Assembly (NCBI GenBank): GCA_018699735.1
Contig: JABIRP010000353.1
Location: 1 to 33,281 of the forward strand
DNA from: Rhodospirillaceae bacterium
GTDB lineage: Bacteria; Pseudomonadota; Alphaproteobacteria; Thalassobaculales; Thalassobaculaceae
Length of the DNA stretch: 33,281 nucleotides
Direction of reading: 5' to 3'
Part shown: one piece after another, positions 9,258 through 18,876 of the stretch
How the letters are laid out: each line of letters starts with the position of its first letter
How positions within the stretch are numbered: position 1 is the first letter of the stretch
The notes under the pieces: generated by a model
Database searches by the model: none
What the model was told of the DNA's origin: nothing
What the model saw: only the letters and a program-made list of their open reading frames with translations
Translations under genes and position numbers: made by a program

Positions 9258-10295
9258 ATGTTGGAACAATTCGGAAATTCGAGGGCTGCTCGGACGCTTG
9301 TTGCCGCAGCGGGCCTGATGGTGGTGGCCTCGGCCGCTCAAGCAACTGACTTGACGGTCTATACCGCCGTCGAAGCGGAAGACTTGAAGAAATATGCCAA
9401 GGCATTCAACAAGACCAACCCCGACATCAATATCAAATGGGTTCGGGATTCCACCGGCATTGTTACGGCCAAATTACTGGCCGAGAAGAATAATCCGCAG
9501 GCTGATGTGGTCTGGGGCTTGGCTGCGACCAGCCTCATGCTCTTGAAAGCCGAAGGCATGACCGAACCCTATGCTCCGGTGGGCGTTGGCAAGTTGGATA
9601 AGAAGTTTGTCGATTCGGCCAATCCGCCGCATTGGACCGGTATGGACGCCTGGATCGCTTCTGTTTGCTTCAATACCGTTGAAGGCAAAAAGAACGGCCT
9701 GCCGATCCCGACCTCTTGGAAGGATCTGACCAAACCGGTCTACAAAGGTCATGTCGTGATGCCGAACCCGAACTCGTCTGGAACCGGCTTCCTGGACGTA
9801 TCGAGCTGGCTGCAAATGTTTGGTGAAGAGGGTGGTTGGAAGTTCATGGACGCCCTGCACCAGAACATCAACTGGTACACGCACTCGGGCTCCAAGCCCT
9901 GCAAGCAGGCCGCCAGCGGCGAAACCCCCATCGGTATTTCCTTCGCCTTCCGCGGTGCCAAATCCAAAGCCAAGGGCGCGCCGTTGGAGATCATTCTGCC
10001 GAGCGAGGGTATTGGTTGGGACATGGAAGCGACCGCGATCATGAAAGGCACCAAGAACCTGGCAGCCGCCAAGAAGCTTGTTGATTTCACGATCACCAAG
10101 GAAGCCAACGTGATGTACAACAAGGGCTATGCCGTTGTGGCCTATCCAGGTGTCGCTAAGAAGGTGAAGCACTTCCCGGCCGGAATCTTGGAGGCCATGA
10201 TCGACAACAAGTTCGAGTGGGCTGCAACCAATCGCAAGCGCATTTTGAGCAAGTGGCAGACGCGATACGATTCCAAATCCCTGCCTAAGAAATAA
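9258..10295 (+). CDS. aepX: ABC transporter periplasmic substrate-binding protein, putative 2-aminoethylphosphonate type (AepX/PhnS2-like)
   Basis: 345 aa; signal peptide 'LVAAAGLMVVASAAQA', then 'TDLTVYTAVEAEDLKKYAKAFNKTNPDINIKWVRDSTGIVTAKLLAEK' (Fe3+/AEP-type SBP). AAGGAG RBS. Followed by ATPase, permease and phnX. Confidence 0.85.
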   Translation: MLEQFGNSRAARTLVAAAGLMVVASAAQATDLTVYTAVEAEDLKKYAKAFNKTNPDINIKWVRDSTGIVTAKLLAEKNNPQADVVWGLAATSLMLLKAEGMTEPYAPVGVGKLDKKFVDSANPPHWTGMDAWIASVCFNTVEGKKNGLPIPTSWKDLTKPVYKGHVVMPNPNSSGTGFLDVSSWLQMFGEEGGWKFMDALHQNINWYTHSGSKPCKQAASGETPIGISFAFRGAKSKAKGAPLEIILPSEGIGWDMEATAIMKGTKNLAAAKKLVDFTITKEANVMYNKGYAVVAYPGVAKKVKHFPAGILEAMIDNKFEWAATNRKRILSKWQTRYDSKSLPKK

Positions 10296-10325
10296 TAGGC
10301 TAGCCTAAGTCATATTGTTGTATGG

Positions 10326-10357
10326 CCGTCCGGTGTTCATTGATACGCACCGGACGG
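10326..10357 (+). terminator. Intercistronic stem-loop CCGTCCGGTG-N12-CACCGGACGG followed by a T-rich tract
   Basis: 10-bp perfect stem (10326-10335 / 10348-10357) then 'TCATCGTTTTATT', between the SBP and ATPase genes; partial terminator or mRNA-stabilising hairpin. Confidence 0.65.
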
Positions 10358-10395
10358 TCATCGTTTTATTCTGGATATGATCGGAACTGAAGACC

Positions 10396-11481
10396 ATGGA
10401 CAGCGCCGCCAGATCATTTTTGAAAATCGAAAATCTGGTGAAAAAGTTCGGCGACTTCACGGCGCTGCAGGACATCTCTCTCGACGTTTATGACGGTGAA
10501 TTTGTTTGTTTTCTGGGGCCGTCGGGGTGTGGCAAGACCACGTTGTTGCGGGCCATTGCCGGCCTGGATATTCAGACCCACGGCCGCATCGAGCAAGATG
10601 GCAAAGACATTTCCGCCCTGCCGCCGGCTGAGCGTGACTTCGGCATTGTCTTTCAATCCTATGCCTTGTTCCCCAACCTGACGGTTGAACGAAACGTTGC
10701 CTACGGCCTCGAGAACCGGAAGCTGCCAAGAGCCGAGATCGATGTCCGGGTCGCTGAGTTGCTGCAGTTGGTCGGCCTGCCCGATCAGGGCACAAAGTAT
10801 CCGGCCCAGCTATCTGGCGGCCAACAGCAACGCGTGGCCTTGGCCCGCGCCATGGCGACGTCGCCGGGATTGCTGTTGTTGGATGAACCGCTGAGCGCGC
10901 TGGATGCGCGTGTGCGCGTCCATTTGCGCACCGAGATCAAGGATCTGCAGCGCCGCCTGGGTGTGACCACCATCATGGTGACCCACGATCAAGAGGAAGC
11001 CCTGACCATGGCCGATCGGATCGTTGTCATGAACCATGGGGTCATTGACCAGGTTGGGACGCCGCAGGAAATCTATGGGTCGCCCGCGACATCTTTCGTT
11101 GCCGACTTCATCGGATCCATGAATTTTATCCCAGGAACAGTGGCGGCGAAGGGGCGCGTGACAGTTGGCGATTTCCCACTCGACTGCGACACCACCGGGT
11201 TTAACGAAGGAGACGCAATTACGGTCTCGATCCGCCCAGAGGATATCAATGCTCAGGATATGGAGCATGACGACAATGTCGTCGATGGCGAAATCACGCA
11301 TCTGCAATTCATGGGATCGTTTTATCGCGCTGAGTTGGGCGGGGCGGCATTCTCCGGCCATGACGTGCAGGCGGACTTCTCGGTTAATTTGGTGCGCCGC
11401 AAGAACGTGGTATTGGGCTCGAAATTGCCGATCCGACTGCCGGCTGATCATATTCAATTATATCCCCCGGTCGAAGACTAG
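10396..11481 (+). CDS. aepV: ABC transporter ATP-binding protein, putative 2-aminoethylphosphonate type
   Basis: 361 aa; Walker A 'GPSGCGKTT', signature 'LSGGQQQRVALARA', Walker B 'LLLLDEPLSALD', C-terminal TOBE-like region. Confidence 0.88.
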   Translation: MDSAARSFLKIENLVKKFGDFTALQDISLDVYDGEFVCFLGPSGCGKTTLLRAIAGLDIQTHGRIEQDGKDISALPPAERDFGIVFQSYALFPNLTVERNVAYGLENRKLPRAEIDVRVAELLQLVGLPDQGTKYPAQLSGGQQQRVALARAMATSPGLLLLDEPLSALDARVRVHLRTEIKDLQRRLGVTTIMVTHDQEEALTMADRIVVMNHGVIDQVGTPQEIYGSPATSFVADFIGSMNFIPGTVAAKGRVTVGDFPLDCDTTGFNEGDAITVSIRPEDINAQDMEHDDNVVDGEITHLQFMGSFYRAELGGAAFSGHDVQADFSVNLVRRKNVVLGSKLPIRLPADHIQLYPPVED

Positions 11482-11484
11482 ATC

Positions 11485-13197
11485 ATGGCCGACGCCAGCC
11501 TGACCGCTCAAACCTCAGACCGCGCCATCGTTCGGCCGAAACTGAGCCGTGACGATTGGATCATGCGAACGGTCATGGTCGCGATCGGTGTGTTTTTGTT
11601 GATTGCCGTACTCTTGCCGCTCTACACGATGATGTCGAAAAGCGTAGAGAACAAGGACGGTGGATTTGTCGGATTCGCGAATTTCGCCGAGTACTTCTCT
11701 ACGCCGGCATTGTTCAATTCCGCTTTTAACAGCCTGTCGATCTCCATCTTGGCGACCTTGATCATCCTGGTTGTAACGTTCATTTACGGGTACGCGCTGA
11801 CACGGACCTGCATGCCGTTCAAATGGTTCTTCAAACTCGTGGCCATGGTGCCCTTGCTGACGCCGTCGTTGCTGGGCGGGATCTCCCTGATTTACTGGTT
11901 CGGCAATCAGGGGGTCCTGAAAGATCTGTTGTTTGGCGAGAAAATCTACGGCCCGATCGGCATCACCATGGGATCATCTTACTGGGTCTTTCCACATGCC
12001 TTGATGATCGTGATCACCGCACTTTCGATTACCGACGCCCGGCTTTATGAAGCGGCGGAAGCGCTTAGAACCAGTAAGCTGAAGACGTTTCTCACCGTGA
12101 CGATCCCAGGCTGTAAATATGGTCTGATCAGCGCTGGTTTCGTCGTCTTTACCTTGGTGTTCACGGATTTCGGTGTGCCCAAGGTGATCGGCGGCAACTA
12201 CAACATGCTGGCCACCGATATCTACAAACAGGTGATCGGTCAGCAGAACTTTCAAATGGGTGCGGTTGTCTCGGTCGTCTTGTTGGTGCCGGCAATTATA
12301 GCCTTCTCCGTCGACCGTATCGTTCAGCGCAAACAAGTCGCCCTGCTCTCGGCGCGCGCGGTCCCCTATACCCCGAAGCCGAGCCGGGGCCGCGATATGT
12401 CGATGCTGGCTTTCTGTTCGGTTATCGCGCTCATCATTATTGCCATGATCGGCATGGCTCAATACGCGGCGCTGGTGACCTTCTGGCCGTATAATTTGGA
12501 GTTTTCTCTGAACAACTATGACTTCGATGTCATGGATGGCGGCGGTTGGGAGGCGTTTTGGAACTCCATCGAGATGGCGCTGTACACCGCCTTCTTCGGA
12601 ACCATCATCGTGTTTACCGGCGCTTATTTGATGGAGAAGGGCCGGGGATTCACTGTCGGGCGTTCGGCCTTTCACATGGTGGCAATGGCACCTCTGGCCG
12701 TGCCGGGAATGGTCTTGGGATTGGCGTATATTTTCTTTTTCAACAATCCCGCCAACCCATTCAATTTCATCTATGGCACCATGGGGATCCTGGTGGTCGC
12801 AACAGTTGTCCACTTCTATACGGTTAGCCACCTGACGGCGGTTACGGCGCTCAAGCAAATGGACCCGGAATTCGAATCCGTCTCGGCTTCGTTAAAGGCG
12901 CCGTTCTACAAGACGTTCGCCAAAGTGACTGTGCCGGTATGCATGCCGGCCGTCTTCGACATTTCGATCTATCTGTTCCTTAACGCCATGACCACGGTTT
13001 CAGCGGTGGTCTTCCTGTATTCCTCCGACACGACGCTGGCGTCTGTGGCGGTCTTGAATATGGATGATGCCGGTGATGTGGCGCCGGCTGCGGCCATGGC
13101 CATGATGATCGCCTACACCTGCGCCGCCATGCGAATTGTTCAGGTCGTCTTGACCCGCGGAATTGCGATCAAGACCCAGGCTTGGCGAAATCAGTAA
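11485..13197 (+). CDS. aepW: ABC transporter permease (fused two-domain FbpB/PhnU-type), putative 2-aminoethylphosphonate type
   Basis: 570 aa with many TM segments and two permease halves; starts 3 nt after the ATPase stop. Confidence 0.87.
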   Translation: MADASLTAQTSDRAIVRPKLSRDDWIMRTVMVAIGVFLLIAVLLPLYTMMSKSVENKDGGFVGFANFAEYFSTPALFNSAFNSLSISILATLIILVVTFIYGYALTRTCMPFKWFFKLVAMVPLLTPSLLGGISLIYWFGNQGVLKDLLFGEKIYGPIGITMGSSYWVFPHALMIVITALSITDARLYEAAEALRTSKLKTFLTVTIPGCKYGLISAGFVVFTLVFTDFGVPKVIGGNYNMLATDIYKQVIGQQNFQMGAVVSVVLLVPAIIAFSVDRIVQRKQVALLSARAVPYTPKPSRGRDMSMLAFCSVIALIIIAMIGMAQYAALVTFWPYNLEFSLNNYDFDVMDGGGWEAFWNSIEMALYTAFFGTIIVFTGAYLMEKGRGFTVGRSAFHMVAMAPLAVPGMVLGLAYIFFFNNPANPFNFIYGTMGILVVATVVHFYTVSHLTAVTALKQMDPEFESVSASLKAPFYKTFAKVTVPVCMPAVFDISIYLFLNAMTTVSAVVFLYSSDTTLASVAVLNMDDAGDVAPAAAMAMMIAYTCAAMRIVQVVLTRGIAIKTQAWRNQ

Positions 13198-13206
13198 GAA
13201 CAACTC

Positions 13207-13252
13207 ATAAGTAAAATCGATATATTTTATTATTTATAGCGATTTGCCTTAT
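13207..13252. promoter_or_regulatory. Candidate LysR-type operator: inverted pair ATAAGTAAAATCGAT ... AGCGATTTGCCTTAT upstream of phnX
   Basis: Arms 13207-13221 and 13238-13252; a third copy (AGCGATTTTACTTAT, 18829-18843) lies in the lysR/pbfA intergenic region. Confidence 0.55.
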
Positions 13253-13320
13253 CCATTGGCTTGCTGTCAGATAGCGCATAATTCGCTCAGAGATTCCGAT
13301 CAAATCAGGAGAAACGACCA

Positions 13321-14169
13321 ATGCCGATGGCATCAGATTATGTTTACCAGCGTTCCTATCGAGGCAAAGTTCAGGGCGTCGTCCTCGACTGGAGCGGCAC
13401 GACCGCCGACGCCTATGTGATTGCCCCGGCAGTCGTCTTTGTTGAGGTGTTCAAGCGCCAGGGTGTCGAGATTTCGATGCTGGAAGCACGCGGCCCCATG
13501 GGCTTGCGCAAGGACTTGCACATCAAGGCGCTGACGGAAGTGCCAGAAATTCGCGCGCGTTGGAAAGAGATCAAAGGGTCTGAGCCGACCCAGGCCGACG
13601 TGGATGCCATGTTCACGGATTTCGTGCCATTGCAGATCGAGTGTCTGCCGGAATATACCCCTCTGCTGCCCGGTGTCGCCGAGGTCACGCAGAAGATGCA
13701 GGCCGACGGTTTGAAACTTGGTGTGTCGACCGGCTTCATCCGGCCGATGGTCGACGTCCTGTTGGCGGCTGCAAAGAAGCAGGGCTTCAACCCGGATGCT
13801 ACAGTGGCCGGTGATGAGGTCATGCATGGCGCCCGGCCAAAGCCGTTTATGGTCTACCGGAACCTCGATTTGATGGACATCCATCCGATCCAGTCGGTGG
13901 TCAAGGTCGACGACACCGCTTCGGGCGTCGGGGAAGCGTTGGAGGCCGGTTGCTGGGGCGTTGGTGTGTCGCTGTACAGCAACTACATGGATATCAATAC
14001 CATTGCGGAAGCCGAAGCGATGCCGGCGGAAGAGATTGCCCGGCGCAATGCTTTGACGGCGGAGATTTTGCGCAAGACTGGCGCGCATTACGTCATCGAT
14101 AGCATCGTCGATCTACCGGCGGTCATCGACGACATCAACACCCGTTTGGCGCGCGGCGAGCGGCCGTAG
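13321..14169 (+). CDS. phnX: Phosphonoacetaldehyde hydrolase
   Basis: 282 aa; HAD nucleophile motif 'VVLDWSGTTAD', Schiff-base region 'MGLRKDLHIKAL', 'VKVDDTASGVGEALEAGCWGVGV'. RBS AGGAGA. Confidence 0.95.
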   Translation: MPMASDYVYQRSYRGKVQGVVLDWSGTTADAYVIAPAVVFVEVFKRQGVEISMLEARGPMGLRKDLHIKALTEVPEIRARWKEIKGSEPTQADVDAMFTDFVPLQIECLPEYTPLLPGVAEVTQKMQADGLKLGVSTGFIRPMVDVLLAAAKKQGFNPDATVAGDEVMHGARPKPFMVYRNLDLMDIHPIQSVVKVDDTASGVGEALEAGCWGVGVSLYSNYMDINTIAEAEAMPAEEIARRNALTAEILRKTGAHYVIDSIVDLPAVIDDINTRLARGERP

Positions 14170-14199
14170 CCCGCAGCGGATGCGTTAGAGGCGAAAGCG

Positions 14200-15474
14200 A
14201 TGGATCAGGCCGAACGCGCCCTGGCAGTATTCCCGGCGGGAATCGCCAACGGCGAGTTCGGCCTGCCCGCCGAACAACTGGTCGTCATGGCGCGTGGCGA
14301 GGGCTGCCACCTATGGGATACTGGCGGCCGGGAGTATCTCGATTTCTCGCTCGGCTGGGGGTCCTGTCTGGTCGGGCATGCGCGGCCGGAAATCGTCGAA
14401 GCGGTTCAGGCCCAAGCGGCGATGGGCTCCAACTTTGCTTACCTGAACACCCATGTTTTGGATCTGGCTGAGGAAATCTGCCGGATCAGTCCAGCCAGCC
14501 AAAGGCTCCGGTTCTGTGCCTCAGGCACGGAAGCGACGATGTATTGCCAACGCCTTGCACGCGGCTTTACCGGCAAGACCAAAATTCTGAAGTTCGAGGG
14601 CGCCTATCACGGTGCCAACGAAGCCGGGGTAACCAGCTTATTTGCGCAAAAAGACCTGGATTACCCGCAACCGGAACTGACCAGCGCCGGTACGCCGGCG
14701 GCGGCATACCAACTGCTGGTCGCGCCGTACAACGATCTGGGCAAGACGGCTTCCATCATTGCTGACAACAGGAATGAACTGGCCGGCGTGATCATGGAGC
14801 CGCTACAGCGCTGTACACCGCCGAAAGAGGGATTTCTGGAAGGCGTGCGCCAATTGTGCACCGATCATGGCATCGTCCTGATCTATGACGAAGTGGTAAC
14901 CGGGTTCCGTCTCGCCTATGGCGGGGCGCAGGAGTATTACGGCGTCACCCCCGACCTGGTGGCCTATGGGAAGGCGCTGGGCGGTGGATATCCCATTGGT
15001 GCCTTTGGCGGCCGTGCGGACATCATGGAAATGACCAACGAGCACCGCATCGGCGGCGAAGATTATGTGTGGATGGCATCCACACTTGGTGGCAATCCGG
15101 TCTCGGCTGCTGCTGCGATGGCGGCGCTGTCGGTGTTTCGTCAGCCAGGCACCTACGAGCGCCTGCATGGGCTGGGCAATTATCTCCGAGCCGGCATGCG
15201 TAGGGTGTTGCGTGATCATCAGGAAACCGCTCAGGTCATAGGCGATGGCCCATTGGCCCAGGTGGTGTTCAGCGGCGATGCGGTTTTCGACTATCGATCG
15301 ACAAAGAAGGGGGATTCAGCGCGGGGCCGAGCCTGCATGCTGAAATTGTTTGAAAGCGGCGTCTTTCTTAACCCCATGGGGACCAAGCTGTATCTCTCGC
15401 TGGCCCATGATGAAACCATCTGCGACCAGTTCCTGGACAGGTTCTCCGACGCACTCTCCGTGACCAAGGCGTAA
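14200..15474 (+). CDS. Class III PLP aminotransferase, glutamate-1-semialdehyde aminomutase-like
   Basis: 424 aa; 'SGTEATMYCQRLARG', 'YDEVVTGFR', PLP lysine region 'VAYGKALGGGYPIGAFGG'. Confidence 0.88.
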   Translation: MDQAERALAVFPAGIANGEFGLPAEQLVVMARGEGCHLWDTGGREYLDFSLGWGSCLVGHARPEIVEAVQAQAAMGSNFAYLNTHVLDLAEEICRISPASQRLRFCASGTEATMYCQRLARGFTGKTKILKFEGAYHGANEAGVTSLFAQKDLDYPQPELTSAGTPAAAYQLLVAPYNDLGKTASIIADNRNELAGVIMEPLQRCTPPKEGFLEGVRQLCTDHGIVLIYDEVVTGFRLAYGGAQEYYGVTPDLVAYGKALGGGYPIGAFGGRADIMEMTNEHRIGGEDYVWMASTLGGNPVSAAAAMAALSVFRQPGTYERLHGLGNYLRAGMRRVLRDHQETAQVIGDGPLAQVVFSGDAVFDYRSTKKGDSARGRACMLKLFESGVFLNPMGTKLYLSLAHDETICDQFLDRFSDALSVTKA

Positions 15475-15479
15475 CCACA

Positions 15480-17930
15480 ATGCCAAACAAGAAACTACCA
15501 ACCCAGGCCCGTGTCGTCATCGTCGGCGGCGGGATCGTCGGCTGTTCCGTTGCCTACCACCTGACCAAACTGGGGTGGAAGGATGTTGTCCTGTTGGAGC
15601 AGGGGCGGTTGAGCGGTGGCACCACGTGGCATGCCGCCGGCCTGGTCGGCCAGTTGCGGGCCCAGGAAAACATGACGCGACTGATCCAATACAGCACAGA
15701 TCTATATGAGAGCCTGGAGGAGGAAACCGGCCTTGCGACTGGCTGGAAGCGTACCGGCAGTGTCATCATTGCCCGTACCGAAGAGCGCATGACGGTGATC
15801 AAACGCACCGCCGCCGTCGCTGCTGCTTACGGTATCGAAGCGGACATCATTTCGGCCAAACAGGCGCAGGATAAGTGGCCAATTATGCAAGTCGACGATG
15901 TGGTCGGCGGTGTCTGGCTACCGGGCGACGGCAAGGCCAACCCAGCCGATATCACCCAGGCCTTGGCCAAAGGCGCCCGCAATCGCGGCGCCATGATATT
16001 CGAGAAAACCCGGGTTACCGGTGTTGCCACCGCGAACGGCATTGCGACCGGTGTGCAAACGGCGGACGGCGATATTGCCTGTGAGGTGGTGATCAATTGC
16101 GCCGGTCAATGGGCGCGGCAGTTCGGCCGGTTGGCTGGTGTGACCGTGCCGCTCTATTCCGCGGAACATATGTACATCGTCACCAAGCCGATCGAGGGTG
16201 TGCCCCGAGACATGGCAATGCTGCGTGATCCCGACGGCTATATCTATGGCAAAGAGGAAGTCGGCGGCCTGGTCCTCGGTGGCTTCGAGCCGGATGCCAA
16301 GCCCTGGGGCATGGACGGCATTCCAGATGAGTTCGAATTCACCTTGTTGCCGGACGATTGGGATCAATTCGGTATCCTGATGGAGAACGCGTTGCATCGG
16401 ATCCCGGCCCTGGCTGAGGCGGAGGTGCGGCAGTTCATTAACGGCCCGGAGAGCTTTACCCCCGACAGCAACTACATCCTGGGCGAGGCGCCGGAACTAA
16501 AGAACTATTATGTCGGCGCCGGCTTCAACTCCATGGGCATTGCGAGCGCTGGCGGTGCCGGCAAGGCGCTGGCGGAGTGGGTCGTCAATGGCGAGCCGAC
16601 CATGGATCTTTGGCCGGTCGATATTCGCCGTTTCGCGCATTTCCAAGGCAATGACAAATGGCTCGGTGAACGGGTTGGGGAGACCCTGGGCACCCATTAC
16701 GCCATGCCCTGGCCGAACCGGGAGATGCTGACAGCACGTCCGTTCCGTCGCTCTCCGGTCTACCACCTGCTGCAAGCGAAGGGTGCCTGCTTCGGATCCA
16801 AGATGGGTTGGGAGCGCGCGGTCTGGTTCGCACCGAATGGCGAACAGCCTGAGATGGAATACGCCTTCGGCCGGCAGAACTGGTTCGAGTATCGTGCCGC
16901 AGAACACCGTGCTGCCCGGGAAGCCGTCGCCGTCTTCGATCAAACCTCGTTCTCGAAATTCCAAATCGAGGGGCGTGATGCGGAAGCGGTCTTGCAGCGC
17001 CTCTGTGCCAACAACATGGCCGTCGAACCTGGGGTTTGCGTCTATACCGGGATGTTGAACGAACGCGGCGGTTATGAAAGCGATGTCACCGTCACCCGGC
17101 TGTCCGAGGACAAGTATTTCATGGTCTCCGGCTCGGCCCAGACCACGCGAGACATGGGCTGGATCAAGAGCAATATCCCGGACGGATCCCATTGTGTCGT
17201 GACCGATGTCAGCTCTGGCTATGCCGTCTTCGGTGTAATGGGACCAAACGCCCGGGACCTGCTATCCCGCCTGACCGACGCAGACCTGAGCAGCGAGGCC
17301 TTTCCATTTTCCACCATGCAGCGGATCAGCATCGGCTACGCCACGGCCTGGGCATTTCGGATGACCTATGTGGGCGAGTTGGGCTGGGAGCTATATGTAC
17401 CGGCCGAATTCGCCGTCGGCGTCTACGAAGCGCTTTTAGCGGCGGGCGTGGACCTTGGTTTGCGGGATGCCGGGTATTACGCGATCGATAGCCTGCGCAT
17501 CGAGAAAGGCTTTCGCGCCTGGGGGCATGAGCTGACACCGGATACAACGCCGTTCCAGGCTGGGTTGAGCTTCGCCGTCGACTTAGACAAACCATTTCCC
17601 TTTATCGGCCGGGACGCCTTGCTTGCGGCGAAGGGACAGCCGCTGACCAAGCGGGTCCTGCATTTTACCCTGGGCGACAGCGAGCCCATTTTATGGGGCG
17701 GTGAGCTCATTCTGCTCGACGGCAATCCGGTCGGAAAAATCGACTCCGGCAGCTACGGCCATACCCTGGGGGCCTCCGTCGGCTTGGGCTATATCCGCCA
17801 TGATGCGGGCGTCGACACGGCCCTGATCGAGGCTGGCGGTTTCGAGATCGACGTCGCGGGTGAACGTCATATCGCAACGGCACGCCTGCGGACCCCCTAC
17901 GATCCAAAAGCCGAACGTGTGAAAGTTTAG
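15480..17930 (+). CDS. FAD-dependent oxidoreductase with GcvT-like C-terminus (dimethylglycine/sarcosine dehydrogenase family)
   Basis: 816 aa; 'VVIVGGGIVGCSVAYHLTKLGW', covalent-flavin-type 'GGTTWHAAGLVGQLR', C-terminal GcvT-like 'TYVGELGWELYVPAEF ... GYYAIDSLRIEKGFRAWGHEL'. Confidence 0.9.
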   Translation: MPNKKLPTQARVVIVGGGIVGCSVAYHLTKLGWKDVVLLEQGRLSGGTTWHAAGLVGQLRAQENMTRLIQYSTDLYESLEEETGLATGWKRTGSVIIARTEERMTVIKRTAAVAAAYGIEADIISAKQAQDKWPIMQVDDVVGGVWLPGDGKANPADITQALAKGARNRGAMIFEKTRVTGVATANGIATGVQTADGDIACEVVINCAGQWARQFGRLAGVTVPLYSAEHMYIVTKPIEGVPRDMAMLRDPDGYIYGKEEVGGLVLGGFEPDAKPWGMDGIPDEFEFTLLPDDWDQFGILMENALHRIPALAEAEVRQFINGPESFTPDSNYILGEAPELKNYYVGAGFNSMGIASAGGAGKALAEWVVNGEPTMDLWPVDIRRFAHFQGNDKWLGERVGETLGTHYAMPWPNREMLTARPFRRSPVYHLLQAKGACFGSKMGWERAVWFAPNGEQPEMEYAFGRQNWFEYRAAEHRAAREAVAVFDQTSFSKFQIEGRDAEAVLQRLCANNMAVEPGVCVYTGMLNERGGYESDVTVTRLSEDKYFMVSGSAQTTRDMGWIKSNIPDGSHCVVTDVSSGYAVFGVMGPNARDLLSRLTDADLSSEAFPFSTMQRISIGYATAWAFRMTYVGELGWELYVPAEFAVGVYEALLAAGVDLGLRDAGYYAIDSLRIEKGFRAWGHELTPDTTPFQAGLSFAVDLDKPFPFIGRDALLAAKGQPLTKRVLHFTLGDSEPILWGGELILLDGNPVGKIDSGSYGHTLGASVGLGYIRHDAGVDTALIEAGGFEIDVAGERHIATARLRTPYDPKAERVKV

Positions 17931-18799
17931 GGAGATCTGAGATGCGCGCGGGCTACATCCAGGAAGGCCTTGATAATTCGCAGGTTCGCCCGTTCTTTCA
18001 GGCAGACGATGGATTCAGTCATGACCGCCTTGCCGTCGCTTAACTCAATGCTGGTCAGACGTTCGTCATGCCCGAACTCCGGCTCGGAAACGATGCCGAC
18101 GCCAAGACCGGCGGCAACCGCTTCGCGCGACGCTTCCCGACCCTCCACATTCAATACCAAGGGTGGTTTGATCTTGAGACGATCCAGCTCCTGCTCGGTA
18201 ATGCGCCGGGTGGCGGAGCCAGGCTCCCGCAGTACCAGGGTTTCCTGGCTTAACTCTGTAAGGGTGATTTTCTTCCGTTTCGCCCATTTATGGTCCTTGC
18301 GCACAAAGGCGACCATGCGATCGGCGCGAAGCGGCATGACCAATAACCGCTCGTCGTCCGGCGCCTCGCCCAGTTCGCCAATGTCGGCGCCATATTCGAG
18401 CAATTGTGTCAGCACTTCATTGGAATTGCCCTGGGTCAAAGAGATCTGTACCCCGGGATATTCGGCCTGGAACGCGGCGATCACCTCGACGATATGGAAG
18501 GGGGCGCCGAGGGCAATTTTCAGGTTGCCAGCGCGGAGCGCCTGGCTTTCCTGCAGTAGCTCTATCGCCTCGTCTTCCAGTTCGAACTGCCGCCGAGTGA
18601 TTTCCAACAAGCGCACACCGAGTTCGGTCGGGAACACCGTGCGCTTGTGGCGATGGAATAGCTGCACGTCGAAACGCTGTTCCAGCTTGCGCACATGGTC
18701 GGAGACGGCCGGCTGCGTCAGACCCAGTCTATTCGCCGCCTTGGTAAATCCGCCGTGGCTGGCGACCGCATGGAAGGCCCGAAGCTGGGTTGAATACAT
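17927..18799 (-). CDS. LysR-family transcriptional regulator
   Basis: 290 aa; 'MYSTQLRAFHAVASHGGFTKAANRLGLTQPAVSDHVRKLEQRFDVQLFHR' HTH. Divergent from pbfA-phnW. Confidence 0.93.
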   Translation of the reverse strand: MYSTQLRAFHAVASHGGFTKAANRLGLTQPAVSDHVRKLEQRFDVQLFHRHKRTVFPTELGVRLLEITRRQFELEDEAIELLQESQALRAGNLKIALGAPFHIVEVIAAFQAEYPGVQISLTQGNSNEVLTQLLEYGADIGELGEAPDDERLLVMPLRADRMVAFVRKDHKWAKRKKITLTELSQETLVLREPGSATRRITEQELDRLKIKPPLVLNVEGREASREAVAAGLGVGIVSEPEFGHDERLTSIELSDGKAVMTESIVCLKERANLRIIKAFLDVARAHLRSP

Positions 18800-18828
18800 C
18801 GAGAAAACCTTTCGTTTGGCCCAATATC

Positions 18829-18843
18829 AGCGATTTTACTTAT
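18829..18843. promoter_or_regulatory. Candidate LysR operator half-site AGCGATTTTACTTAT between lysR and pbfA
   Basis: Reverse complement ATAAGTAAAATCGCT matches 14/15 with 13207-13221; matches 13238-13252 at 13/15. Confidence 0.5.
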
Positions 18844-18876
18844 GTTTAAATTTTCCGCATTGATGAGGCAAGGGCG

